A DNA stretch of 64,000 bases. It comes from Chlamydiales bacterium. GTDB lineage: Bacteria > Chlamydiota > Chlamydiia > Chlamydiales > JAAKFR01. Shown piece by piece: positions 35,781-45,522 of this stretch. A program made the translations under genes and the position numbers. Position 1 is the stretch's first letter. Each line of letters begins with the position of its first letter. Under the pieces are notes generated by a model, which saw only the letters and a list, made by a program, of their open reading frames with translations, was not told the origin of the DNA and made no database searches. The DNA lies in the NCBI GenBank assembly GCA_022601635.1, contig JAJACG010000012.1, forward strand, positions 1 through 64,000, written 5' to 3'.

Positions 35781-37760
35781 CTATTCGGTGCTCTTTGATA
35801 CTGTATCCTGGCTTGCAGCTAGCACTTCTTTTTCGGCATGTTCTTTGGCGCGCCGCTGCTCGGTGGCATACATCATCTCCCACATGCGGCGGAAGTTGGG
35901 GCAGATCTCAAGCAGCGTCTTCTTATTACCCTCAGCAACCTTTCTCCCCTCTTCAAGGTAGATAATCTTATCAGCATGCTCAATGGTAGAGAGTCTATGT
36001 GCAATGATGATCTGCGTTAGCTTGCCGCGCAAACTCTGTACTGCCATCTTCACCTTATGCTCACTCACATTGTCCAATGAAGAGGTTGCCTCATCCATAA
36101 TAAGAAGCGGCGCCTTCTTCACAAGCGCTCTTGCAACCGCCATCCGCTGCTTCTGTCCACCAGAAAGATTTTTGCCCATCTCCTCTAGTACATAGTTGTA
36201 ACCACCAGGCATCTTCTCAATAAATTCAGCGGCGTGAGCCCTTTCGGCTGCCTCTTTTACCTCTTGATCTGAAAAGTCGCGCCCAAAACCGATGTTCGCC
36301 TTGATCGTATCCAAGAAGAGGAAGGGAGCTTGCGATACATAGGCCATCCCCTCACGCAGCGATTTTTGCGTATACTTTGTCACTGGCGTGCCATCAATGC
36401 AGATCTCACCCTCCTGCACATCATAGAGTCGAGGAATCAGCTGCACAATCGTCGATTTTCCCGCGCCAGTTGGCCCCACAATCGCCACAACCTCACCCTT
36501 CTTCACCGAAAAACTTAAGTCGCGCAAAACCCACTCATCCTGGTAGCGGAAAGAGACATTCTTGAACTCCAAAGAGTCCTCAAAGCTAGTCATTTCAATC
36601 GCATCGGGAGCATCGACGATCGATGGTTTGCGATCCAAAATCTCATACATTCTCTCAGCAGCCGCAATTCCGCGCTGAATATTATTGTTCTCCTCAGCGA
36701 ACTTCTTGATCGGCTCATAGAAAATGTAGAGCAGACCACAAAAAACTAATAGCTCACCCGGGGCTAACTGAAAGACATAGAGCCCCACCAAGATCGTCAT
36801 CGCAAAAAGAATCGAGGAGATGGTGTGCAAAATAGGACGCGTTACTGTGCTATAGCGCGCTGATTTCTCATCTAGGCGCGATCCAAGGTTATTCATATCA
36901 CGATATTTGCGAATCGAAAGATCTTCCATTGCAAAAATCTTGATCGTCATGATCCCAGCAAGCGCCTCAAACATCACAGAACCCGCCTTCTCCTGAAAAC
37001 GCTGTACTCTCTTGGCTAGCCTCTTAATCCGCCTTGCCAAGAAGACAATAGGCACAATCACCGCCGGAAAACCTACAAAGATACAAAGTGAGAGCTTCCA
37101 TGAGATCAAAATACATGCAGTCAGTGTAGAGAGCAAAGCAAAGGGCGTTTGGATGCAGTTGATTAATAGGGAGTTGATTGCGTTGGCAATTGCTCCAGCA
37201 TCCCCCCCCATTCGCGCTCCAAGCTCACCGAGATTAAACTCATGGTAAAAACTCATCGGCATCGTCTGCACATGCTCAAAATATTGCTGCCGCATATCAC
37301 GACTCACTCGAATCGAGACCACCTGTGTGAAATAGCGCGAACAGAAAAGCGCTATAGCTTTAAAAACTGCAATGCAGACAATCACCATCGCCAATTTACG
37401 CAGATCTGTCGCCACATTAAAATGCCTATCCAAAAAGGCATTGATCCGCTGAACCAGCCCCACATTGCCATTGGCTGCAATATAGGCGTTGGCCTGATCA
37501 ATTGTGATCTCATCACCCGATGAAATAGCGCCCCACCTTGCTGCCACATCCCCTTTAGAGACCACCTTGGTAGTCTCTAGCTTCTCATCTGTCTCCTTAC
37601 CAAAAAGCGTGAAGAAGTCTGGACCTGACTTTGCAATGACACCGAGTGCAAACATCTCACACTGTGAAGCTATAGTGATAGCAAACATCGAAAAAAGTGT
37701 GACTAGAAGGAGAAGGTAGTGCCTGCGATTAAGAAGTGCTGCCCTTAGAAGGAGTTTCAT
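35781..37760 (-). CDS. msbA: ABC transporter, fused permease/ATPase (MsbA-like)
   Basis: [56 protein letters not shown]; six-TM exporter domain. Confidence 0.92.
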   Translation of the reverse strand: MKLLLRAALLNRRHYLLLLVTLFSMFAITIASQCEMFALGVIAKSGPDFFTLFGKETDEKLETTKVVSKGDVAARWGAISSGDEITIDQANAYIAANGNVGLVQRINAFLDRHFNVATDLRKLAMVIVCIAVFKAIALFCSRYFTQVVSIRVSRDMRQQYFEHVQTMPMSFYHEFNLGELGARMGGDAGAIANAINSLLINCIQTPFALLSTLTACILISWKLSLCIFVGFPAVIVPIVFLARRIKRLAKRVQRFQEKAGSVMFEALAGIMTIKIFAMEDLSIRKYRDMNNLGSRLDEKSARYSTVTRPILHTISSILFAMTILVGLYVFQLAPGELLVFCGLLYIFYEPIKKFAEENNNIQRGIAAAERMYEILDRKPSIVDAPDAIEMTSFEDSLEFKNVSFRYQDEWVLRDLSFSVKKGEVVAIVGPTGAGKSTIVQLIPRLYDVQEGEICIDGTPVTKYTQKSLREGMAYVSQAPFLFLDTIKANIGFGRDFSDQEVKEAAERAHAAEFIEKMPGGYNYVLEEMGKNLSGGQKQRMAVARALVKKAPLLIMDEATSSLDNVSEHKVKMAVQSLRGKLTQIIIAHRLSTIEHADKIIYLEEGRKVAEGNKKTLLEICPNFRRMWEMMYATEQRRAKEHAEKEVLAASQDTVSKSTE

Positions 37761-38709
37761 CGACCGTGTAGCGTCCCATGTTGCGGAATTTCTGGTAGCG
37801 TCTTTCGAGCAGAAGCTCTGGGTCGAAATCTTTCAATATTTCCCAAGTCTCTAACACAAAGCGTTTCACACAATCGTATGTTGCAGCGACATCGTGATGA
37901 GCACCACCTTGGGGCTCCGCGATGATCGTATCAATCACATCAAGATCGAGCAGATCCTCTGCCTGCATCTTGAGTGTAGAGGCAGCCTCTACCTTCTTAC
38001 CTGGGTCCTTCCAAAGAATTGAGGCGCAGCTTTCGGGTGAGATGACGGAGTAGTAGGCGTGCTCTAGCATGCCTATCATATCTCCCACTCCCATGCCTAA
38101 TGCGCCGCCTGAGCAGCCCTCTCCGATCACCACCACAATTACGGGAGTGGCAAGAGCGGAAAGCTCACGCAGATTGGTGGCAATCGCCCATCCCTGCCCT
38201 CTCTCTTCGGCTGTCAGCCCTGGGAATGCTCCTGGGGTATCGAGTAAGAAGAGTACCGGCAGATGGAACTTCTCAGCCACCTTGGCAAATCGAAGAGCCT
38301 TACGGTAGCCTTCGGGGTGGATCATACCAAAGTTGCGCTTCAAACGGCTCTCCGTATCACACCCCTTCTCCTGACCCACAACCATAAATTTTTGCCTACC
38401 AATCGTCGCAAAACCACCCACCACAGCTGGATCATCGCGAAATTCACGATCACCAGCAAGCTCGACAAAATCGTCACAAATATTTTTGATAAAATCGATG
38501 CTGCGGGGGCGCTCAGGATGGCGGCAGATCTCAACACGCTGCCATGGGGTGAGCGATCCATAAATCTTTTTCTTTAGATCAGCCAGTTTTTTCTCCAGAT
38601 CACTCAACTCTTTTGTTGAAAAGAGGGAGTTTTCTTCAGCTTGATCACGGAAGTTCTGGATAGTCTTCTCGTAATCAGCAATTGGCTTCTCGTGTGGTAA
38701 GATCTCCAT
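37729..38709 (-). CDS. accA: Acetyl-CoA carboxylase carboxyltransferase subunit alpha
   Basis: [21 protein letters not shown]...[48 protein letters not shown]. Confidence 0.95.
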   Translation of the reverse strand: MEILPHEKPIADYEKTIQNFRDQAEENSLFSTKELSDLEKKLADLKKKIYGSLTPWQRVEICRHPERPRSIDFIKNICDDFVELAGDREFRDDPAVVGGFATIGRQKFMVVGQEKGCDTESRLKRNFGMIHPEGYRKALRFAKVAEKFHLPVLFLLDTPGAFPGLTAEERGQGWAIATNLRELSALATPVIVVVIGEGCSGGALGMGVGDMIGMLEHAYYSVISPESCASILWKDPGKKVEAASTLKMQAEDLLDLDVIDTIIAEPQGGAHHDVAATYDCVKRFVLETWEILKDFDPELLLERRYQKFRNMGRYTVDETPSKGSTS

Positions 38710-38799
38710 AGGCACAATATTATACTGGATCCATATTAAAAATGCAATTGAAGTGGCAGATCGCTTTTCAAATATTTCTCAATAAGATATCCCGGATGC

Positions 38800-39840
38800 A
38801 TGAGAACACTTTTTTTGATCCTTTTGAGTGTGCCAGCTTTTGCCTGCACAGACTTTTTACTAAAATCCAGCGATAATAACAGGGTCGTTGGAAGATCGAT
38901 GGAGTTTGGCGTTGACCTACACTCCGAAATCATTGTACGGCCAGCTGGCCAGATGGTGCAGAGCCGCGTCTTTGACAACCAAGATGGGATGAAGTGGCAG
39001 GTCAAGTATGCCTACTTCGGGCTCAGCGCACTGGGGCTAGATTGGCTCGTTGATGGGCAAAATGAGGCGGGTCTCTCCATCGGAGGTCTCTGGTTTCCCG
39101 GCGCTGACTACCCGAAAGTCGATCAAAGTCACCTCTCAAATGTCATTCCGCTAGAGGATTTGGGCGACTACCTGCTTGCCACTTGCGCGACAACTGCTGA
39201 TGTGAAAAAGGCTCTGGATGGTGTGCAGGTGTGGGCGCATGAGATTGAGGCGCTTGGACAGGTGCCTCCTTTGCACCTCTCAGTACATGATCGATTGGGA
39301 AAGAGCGTTGCTATTGAGTTTTTAGATGGCAAAGCTGAGGTGATCAGCAATCCTGTCGGCGTTCTGACCAATGCCCCCAAGCTGACTTGGCATCTCACCA
39401 ACCTCAACAACTACATCAATCTCTCCGCCGTGCAAAAGGGTAGCGTCCGTTTCGATGGTATGGTTTTGACATCGATGGGTGAGGGTTTTGGTATGCTGGG
39501 GCTTCCTGGTGATTGGACTCCCCCATCGCGCTTTGTACGCATTGCCAACTTCAAAGATTTTGCTGAGGAGGCTCAAGATGCGAAGCAAAATGTCAATCTC
39601 GCCTTCCACCTACTCAATACCGTCGATATTCCCTATGGCGTGATCCGCTCTAAGGAGCAGGAGCATTTTGATTATACGCAGTGGGTGGTGGTCAAGGATT
39701 TGGTCAACAATGTGCTCTATGTGCGCACCTATGACAACTTAAACATTCTCTCCTACAATTTGAAGGATCTACTTGCAGACAAGAAGCTTAAACTTCCTCT
39801 CGTAGGGACCCAGGGATATGTGCATCACGGAAGTCCTTGA
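38800..39840 (+). CDS. Choloylglycine hydrolase-family (linear amide C-N hydrolase) protein, secreted
   Basis: Signal peptide then CTDFLLKSSDNNRVVGRSMEFG; NEAGLSIGGLWF; Ntn-hydrolase Cys directly after the predicted cleavage site. Confidence 0.87.
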   Translation: MRTLFLILLSVPAFACTDFLLKSSDNNRVVGRSMEFGVDLHSEIIVRPAGQMVQSRVFDNQDGMKWQVKYAYFGLSALGLDWLVDGQNEAGLSIGGLWFPGADYPKVDQSHLSNVIPLEDLGDYLLATCATTADVKKALDGVQVWAHEIEALGQVPPLHLSVHDRLGKSVAIEFLDGKAEVISNPVGVLTNAPKLTWHLTNLNNYINLSAVQKGSVRFDGMVLTSMGEGFGMLGLPGDWTPPSRFVRIANFKDFAEEAQDAKQNVNLAFHLLNTVDIPYGVIRSKEQEHFDYTQWVVVKDLVNNVLYVRTYDNLNILSYNLKDLLADKKLKLPLVGTQGYVHHGSP

Positions 39841-40744
39841 CGATGTGAACAAAGCCCGGCCTTGAGACGACAAGCGCAAAGAGCTCTTCCATATCTTCGG
39901 TAAGCATACGGATGCAGCCGCGGCTCTCATACTGCCCCATGCACTCCCGTCTCTCTACAAGCTCATCGTCGATGCGTGCCCAAGGCACTCCGTGAATACC
40001 AACACCCTTGCCACTTCCAGTACACCCTGCAATCTCCTGATCAAAGGGAATCCAGCGAGTTCCAAAGACTGTGACCATCTCAACAGATTCACCGCGCACA
40101 TCGCGGATCTGCCCCGGCTTATAGACGGCGATATCGCCACCAAGAGAGAAGATACCTGTCGGCGTCATGGTGCCTGATGAGTAGCGCGCATCTTTCTGAC
40201 CACAGCAAACAGGGTAGCTCTTCAACAGCAACTTCTCATCTTTCTCTACATCATAGGCGTAGAGCCACAGCTTAGATAGTTTTAGATCTACAAGTAGGTG
40301 GAACTCTAAACGTGCATCCTCTTTGAGCACTTTAAACTTATTGCCATTGGCCACCCTTTCATTGAGGTAGTCACCATGCAGGCTATGCGAAATAAAGTGT
40401 TTCGATGTGCGATATTTAGAAGCGTAATCTCCCAAAAAGGCAAGTCTACCAGTGAGCCAACTGACACGGCTTTGGTAGGTGACTGTTTCAACAAAGTCGA
40501 CGCCAGGTTCAAAGGGGCGGTAGATGGCGCTCATCAAATCGACCTCTTCAGGTAGATAGCTGGTGTCTTCATCTTCTGGCTCCTCCTCTTCGCAATTCTC
40601 GCAACCGCCAACGCTTGCGCCAGCTTCGACTGGACCTACGCCCACATCGACTGAGAGTAGTGATTTTTTTTGCGGTGTGCGCAGCACGAAAAAGCCGAGC
40701 AGAACCATGAGACAGGCAAAAATAATGATACGTCTACCGGACAT
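39788..40744 (-). CDS. L,D-transpeptidase (YkuD domain)
   Basis: FGTRWIPFDQEIAGCTGSGKGVGIHGVPWARIDDEL...GQYESRGCIRMLTEDMEEL (HGxx...SRGCIRM); N-terminal TM anchor. Confidence 0.9.
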   Translation of the reverse strand: MSGRRIIIFACLMVLLGFFVLRTPQKKSLLSVDVGVGPVEAGASVGGCENCEEEEPEDEDTSYLPEEVDLMSAIYRPFEPGVDFVETVTYQSRVSWLTGRLAFLGDYASKYRTSKHFISHSLHGDYLNERVANGNKFKVLKEDARLEFHLLVDLKLSKLWLYAYDVEKDEKLLLKSYPVCCGQKDARYSSGTMTPTGIFSLGGDIAVYKPGQIRDVRGESVEMVTVFGTRWIPFDQEIAGCTGSGKGVGIHGVPWARIDDELVERRECMGQYESRGCIRMLTEDMEELFALVVSRPGFVHIVKDFRDAHIPGSLREEV

Positions 40745-41723
40745 GTTTGACCCCCTTTGGTTGTTTGAAGCAGAAGTGTGCTGAGCCCTTGAGAGCCGCC
40801 TTGTCATCACTGATCACAAAGATTGGCACCTCTTCTAGCAGTGGCCTGAAGCGCCCCTTATCGAAGAAGCCTTCCAAAAAATCTTCCTTTTTGAGGAATG
40901 GCATGATTTTTGGTGGAATACCTCCGCCCAAAAAGAGCCCTCCCATCGCCATATACTTTAACACTGTATTACTAGACTCCGATCCCAAAATCGAGACAAA
41001 GAGATTGAGCGTATCGACAGCAAGATCTGACTTGCCCGAAACCGCATACTCAGTGATCACCTTAGCGGGATCCTCCCCCTTGGTGAGTGCAAGAGGCTCT
41101 TGCCTTTTCAGCTCATCTTTGAAAAACTCATAGAGATGGACAAGACCTGGCCCTGAAAGAATGCGCTCATAAGAGGCGTGGCCAAAGCGGCGGATCAAGT
41201 AGCGCGCCAGATCGATTTGCACCTCATCGCGCGGTCCAAATTCACAATGTCCTCCCTCTGAAGCAAAGGGTAGATGCTGCTTGCCATCCCAATAAAGACC
41301 TGCCTCACCCAAGCCTGTTCCTGGTGAGACTACCGCTTGATTGCCGTGTGCACCCTTTTTTCCTGCATAGAGCTGTACAAGATTCTCATCGGGCAGAATT
41401 GACAGCGCATGCGCATTGGCCTCTAAATCATTGATCAAACAGACAGAACTGAGATTGAGCAGTTTGGATAGAGTTTCACCTTCGATAAGCCACGGCAGAT
41501 TGGTCGCTCTACAGACATTTTCTTGAACTGGGCCAGCTATCGCAAAGCAGGCATTAGAAAGGCCGCTAAGGTCAACATCTTTTTGATACTCGGTGACGAT
41601 GCTCCTCAAATCTGGATATTGTGCGCTGTGAAAAGTTTTGAGATGGTGCGGCTCGTAGGAGCCCTCCTCAAAAAGGGCTAGGTTGGTTTTTGTCCCACCA
41701 ATGTCACCCGCTAAATAGACCAA
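40734..41723 (-). CDS. glk: Glucokinase
   Basis: MVYLAGDIGGTKTNLALFEEG...CFAIAGPVQENVCRATNLPWLI...VSPGTGLGEAGLYW; ASEGGHCEFGPR. Confidence 0.93.
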   Translation of the reverse strand: MVYLAGDIGGTKTNLALFEEGSYEPHHLKTFHSAQYPDLRSIVTEYQKDVDLSGLSNACFAIAGPVQENVCRATNLPWLIEGETLSKLLNLSSVCLINDLEANAHALSILPDENLVQLYAGKKGAHGNQAVVSPGTGLGEAGLYWDGKQHLPFASEGGHCEFGPRDEVQIDLARYLIRRFGHASYERILSGPGLVHLYEFFKDELKRQEPLALTKGEDPAKVITEYAVSGKSDLAVDTLNLFVSILGSESSNTVLKYMAMGGLFLGGGIPPKIMPFLKKEDFLEGFFDKGRFRPLLEEVPIFVISDDKAALKGSAHFCFKQPKGVKHVR

Positions 41724-42642
41724 TCTTCCCCCTTTTCACAAATGCCTCAAAGTTGGCATGTGCAATAGCTCTTTGTCTCTCTTCATCAAGAGGAGCCAAC
41801 AGCTTTTTGTAGCAGCTAGCCTCTCCATAGCCTGTATAGTAAAAAGGCAGTAGATGATGCAAGGCTGGAATCACATCTCCTTCAAAAAAGAAGTCCGCAC
41901 CAAGACAGTGATGACCAGATCCTCCAAGGTGGGCGAGGTGCTCAAGATGGTCGACAAAGCCTCTAGGCGGCTTTTCTCCCACAAATTTGCGCACTAAGTT
42001 GAAGCCGATTACCCCGCCTCTTTTTATAATCTCACAGGCAAACTCATCTGGCAGATTGCGTGCCTGGTTCCACACTGCGCGCAAATTGCTGTGGCTAGCA
42101 ATCGGAGTAATTTCAAGCCCCTTCTTGTCGATGAACTCAAAAATATCCGATGCCAAATAGTCAGAGGTGTGACTCAGGTCAATTGCCACCTTTTTTTGTG
42201 ACAAAAACTCCAAAAAGAGCTCTCCATCCCGTTTCAAACCGGCGGAGCTTTCGTTGCCACCACCAAATCTATTCTCACTATTCCAAGTCAAACTGACATA
42301 GAAAACAGGAAAGAAGCGTTCAAAAAGGCGCTCAAGGGGTTCATCCTCTTCAAGTAGACCAGAGAGGTTTTCGATGGCGGGTGCAATGGCGATTTTGCCC
42401 TCACAAAAGGCGCCCTCAAAAGGCACAAAGGCGTCGTGTGTGAGCAGCTGCCTGTAGGCCTCAATCTGCCGCTTGGCAGATTGGACACTCCCCCTCTTGC
42501 TCTCTGTGTAGATGGCCATTGCTTGGAAGGCGACAGAACCTGCTTGAAGCTGTGGAAGGCTGCAACGCGCTTTGCTGTCCATCAAATCGCCGCCCCCGCC
42601 CAAAAAGGCGAGCAGATCGCAGTGCAGATCAGCTACTCTCAT
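41704..42642 (-). CDS. Membrane dipeptidase-like (M19 family)
   Basis: MRVADLHCDLLAFLGG...IDLSHTSD...ITPIASHSNLRAVWNQARNLPDE...HLGGSGHHCLGADFFF. Confidence 0.87.
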   Translation of the reverse strand: MRVADLHCDLLAFLGGGGDLMDSKARCSLPQLQAGSVAFQAMAIYTESKRGSVQSAKRQIEAYRQLLTHDAFVPFEGAFCEGKIAIAPAIENLSGLLEEDEPLERLFERFFPVFYVSLTWNSENRFGGGNESSAGLKRDGELFLEFLSQKKVAIDLSHTSDYLASDIFEFIDKKGLEITPIASHSNLRAVWNQARNLPDEFACEIIKRGGVIGFNLVRKFVGEKPPRGFVDHLEHLAHLGGSGHHCLGADFFFEGDVIPALHHLLPFYYTGYGEASCYKKLLAPLDEERQRAIAHANFEAFVKRGKIGLFSG

Positions 42643-44582
42643 CAGCCCTGCTGCTTCTTCTTAAAGTGACCGATCCTTCCACCCTCAAGCACATAGTGCA
42701 ACTCTCTTTTGGTCAAATCATGCTTCACTTTGAAGGTGTAGTCGCGTGTTTTGTTGACTACAGTCACCTCAAAGCCATCATGCAGCTCCTTGCGCAAATT
42801 GGGAAAAGCGAGCTCATCGCCCTGTGACACCTTGCGAAAATCGCGCTCATCAGCAAAGAGAAGTGGCACTACGCCAAAGTTAGGTAGATTGGCGCGATGG
42901 ATGCGCGCAAACTCCTTCACAAGCACAACACGCACACCCAAATATCTAGGAGCAATCGCAGCATGCTCTCGACTCGATCCCTGGCCGTAGTTGTGGCCAC
43001 CCACAACAAAGTGGCCACTCTCTTGCCACGGTTTGACACGCTCATGATACTTCTCATCAATCTGTGCAAAGACAAACTCGCTGATCGCTGGGATATTGCT
43101 CCTAAAGGGCAATACTTTAGCACCAGCTGGCATGATTTCATCTGTCGAAATATTATCACCCATCTTCAAAGAGATGGGGCCTTCAAGACTGTCAGGCAAT
43201 GTGTGAAAGTGAGGGAGAGGCTTGATATTTTTGCCCTTCTCCAACTTCTCAGCGCGCCCATCTTCAAGCGGTGGCACTACAGCAAGCTGATCAATCACAA
43301 GCTCATCTGGCTCCTGCAATTTGGGATACTCCATTCCAAGATCGCGCGGATCGGTGATCTCACCCGTCAAAGCAGCGGCAGCTGCAGTTTCTGGACTACA
43401 GAGGTAGACAGCATCCTCTTTCGTCCCCGATCTTCCAGGAAAGTTGCGCGGAACAGTGCGCAAACTTGCCTTGCCAATTGCTGGCGCCTGACCCATACCG
43501 ATGCAACCATTACAGCCAGATTGGTGAACACGCGCTCCCGCTTGTACTAAATTTTCAATATGGCCATTACGAGCGAGGTTGAGTAGAATCTGACGCGAAG
43601 GCGGATTGATATCAAAAGAGACGTGGTCCATCGCCTGCTTACCCTTCATAATCTCAGCGACGATCGCTGTATCTCTATATCCTGGGTTGGCAGAGCTACC
43701 AATCATCGCCTGGTAAACCTTTTCTCCCTTCACTTCAGAGACAGGTACCACCTTGCCAGGACTGCTCGGCAGAGCGATCAAAGGCACCAATTCATTAAGA
43801 TTGATCTCTTCATGTAGATCGTAGTCACAGCCCTCATCAGAAAGAAGCTCCTGCCACTGATCTTCCCGTCTTTGAGAACGCAAGAAGCGTTTTACCTCGC
43901 CATCTGAGGGGAAGACGGTGGCAGTAGCACCAAGTTCAGCACCCATATTGGCGATGACGTGGCGATCCATGGCGCTCAAACAGTCAAGCCCAGGGCCATA
44001 ATACTCAATGATGCGATTGACACCACCCGAAACATCATGGCGGCGCAGCATCTCCAAAATAACATCCTTGGCGCTGACCCAGTCAGGCAGAGAGCCGACT
44101 AACTTGACACCCCAAATCTTGGGCATCTTGACGTGGAAGGGTTCACCTGCAATTGCAAGAGCAACCTCTAAACCTCCAGCTCCCATGGCGAGCATACCGA
44201 GTGAGCCAGCAGCACAAGTGTGGCTGTCTGAACCAAGCAGTGTCTTACCAGGAATTCCAAAACGCTCCATATGAACGGGGTGGCTAACACCTCCACCGGC
44301 GCGGCTATACCAAAGGCCAAATTTACGGCAGGCGCTGCGCAAAAAGAGGTGGTCTTCAGCGTTTTTAAAGTCTTCTTGGATCATGTTGTGGTCGACATAC
44401 TGGACGGAGATGTCGGTTTTTGCGTGATCGAGGTGCATCGCTTCGAGTTCGAGCATGACCATGGTGCCGGTGGCGTCTTGGCAAAGGGTTTGATCGATTT
44501 TGAGGGCGATCTCTTTTCCTGGAATCATTTCACCATCAATGAGGTGAGATTCGATCAACTTCTGTGCAACATTTTTTGCCAT
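42642..44582 (-). CDS. Aconitate hydratase, short (about 646 aa) form
   Basis: LLGSDSHTCAAGSLGMLAMGAGGLEVA...QSGCNGCIGMGQAPA...GGHNYGQGSSREHAAIAPRYLGVR. Confidence 0.93.
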   Translation of the reverse strand: MAKNVAQKLIESHLIDGEMIPGKEIALKIDQTLCQDATGTMVMLELEAMHLDHAKTDISVQYVDHNMIQEDFKNAEDHLFLRSACRKFGLWYSRAGGGVSHPVHMERFGIPGKTLLGSDSHTCAAGSLGMLAMGAGGLEVALAIAGEPFHVKMPKIWGVKLVGSLPDWVSAKDVILEMLRRHDVSGGVNRIIEYYGPGLDCLSAMDRHVIANMGAELGATATVFPSDGEVKRFLRSQRREDQWQELLSDEGCDYDLHEEINLNELVPLIALPSSPGKVVPVSEVKGEKVYQAMIGSSANPGYRDTAIVAEIMKGKQAMDHVSFDINPPSRQILLNLARNGHIENLVQAGARVHQSGCNGCIGMGQAPAIGKASLRTVPRNFPGRSGTKEDAVYLCSPETAAAAALTGEITDPRDLGMEYPKLQEPDELVIDQLAVVPPLEDGRAEKLEKGKNIKPLPHFHTLPDSLEGPISLKMGDNISTDEIMPAGAKVLPFRSNIPAISEFVFAQIDEKYHERVKPWQESGHFVVGGHNYGQGSSREHAAIAPRYLGVRVVLVKEFARIHRANLPNFGVVPLLFADERDFRKVSQGDELAFPNLRKELHDGFEVTVVNKTRDYTFKVKHDLTKRELHYVLEGGRIGHFKKKQQG

Positions 44583-44641
44583 TTATCCTCCGGTTCAGGA
44601 GGCAAATGTAGAAAGAACAGCTGTAAAAGTCAAGAACCCAA

Positions 44642-45016
44642 CTAGGACATACGTTGGATTTTGTAGTAGATTTCATCGAAGCGACTCCCCCAGTAGCGCG
44701 CCTCACATGCATGACGTATTGCATCAGCAATAGGTCCAGACGCTTGACCACCTATATTTGCAAGCGTGCCAATAAGCGCCCCAATTATGCCTCCCATCGG
44801 ATTACGCGCAGCTGCAATCCCTGTTATTGCACCTTCTACTGCAGCCCGTGCAGCTTGTCGAGTATCAACTTCTAGAATCCGCTGACAATCACTCTGTGCC
44901 AGTAGGATCAAAGTATACGCTTTCTTCCAACAGAGATGTAATTCCTGAACCAGACGATCTCGTTCTTGAGTAGTCAAGGAGACACTGAATAACTCGGTTA
45001 TTGGAGATGCTGCCAA
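44642..45016 (-). CDS. Small glycine-rich membrane-associated protein whose N-terminus reads out of a repeat
   Basis: MAASPITELFSVSL is encoded by repeat 44978-45138; rest is TTQERDRLVQELHLCWKKAYTLILL...AAVEGAITGIAAARNPMGGIIGALIGTLANIGGQ. Confidence 0.5.
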   Translation of the reverse strand: MAASPITELFSVSLTTQERDRLVQELHLCWKKAYTLILLAQSDCQRILEVDTRQAARAAVEGAITGIAAARNPMGGIIGALIGTLANIGGQASGPIADAIRHACEARYWGSRFDEIYYKIQRMS

Positions 45017-45138
45017 GATTAGTGACGATGGGAAATTCGGAGCCTGACGCTAACCCCTTGTGGGTTAGTAAAGGCGAGAATGATGCAGCGGCGCGAATAT
45101 TGGCGGAAGATTCAATGAGCGAGTTGTTCAGTGTCTCC
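44978..45138. repeat. Family B palindromic repeat, full length
   Basis: GGAGACACTGAATAACTC...CGCTAACCCCTTGTGGGTTAGTA...GAGTTGTTCAGTGTCTCC; 17/18 matching terminal inverted repeats. Confidence 0.92.
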
Positions 45139-45246
45139 TCATGGGGTCTAAACTAGCAAGCAGCTCGGCGGGAGCATAGGGAAATAGTTCAGCAAAATAA
45201 TCTCCCGTATCTTCGGCGTGCAACTCTGAAACAAAGCAACAGAATG

Positions 45247-45468
45247 TTAAAAAAAAGACTTAAACACCATGTATACATATAGAGTCATCCCTTTATATTT
45301 CTTAACAAAGACAAGTTGAATAGGGCTAGACCTAGAACAAAACTCCACCAAATGACACGCTTGTTCTGTCGTTTCAGGATATACAGCATTGCAGTTACAA
45401 AAAGGAAATTGGGCACCAGGATGAGCAAGGTGATTTTCAATAGCCAAAGACCTATATCCAACATGCAC
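45247..45468 (-). CDS. Short hypothetical, possibly frameshifted at a poly-A tract
   Basis: 73 aa ORF ending at an 8-A tract (45249-45256); coding-like sequence continues in another frame to the repeat. Confidence 0.35.
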   Translation of the reverse strand: MHVGYRSLAIENHLAHPGAQFPFCNCNAVYPETTEQACHLVEFCSRSSPIQLVFVKKYKGMTLYVYMVFKSFF

Positions 45469-45522
45469 TGAGACTACTCACACCGCAACTTATTGCCAAG
45501 AAAAATCAATATCGTGTAAATA

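Noticed and set aside
42897-43550. 217-aa plus-strand ORF opposite aconitase
   Set aside because: Antisense to a strongly conserved aconitase; no recognisable domain.
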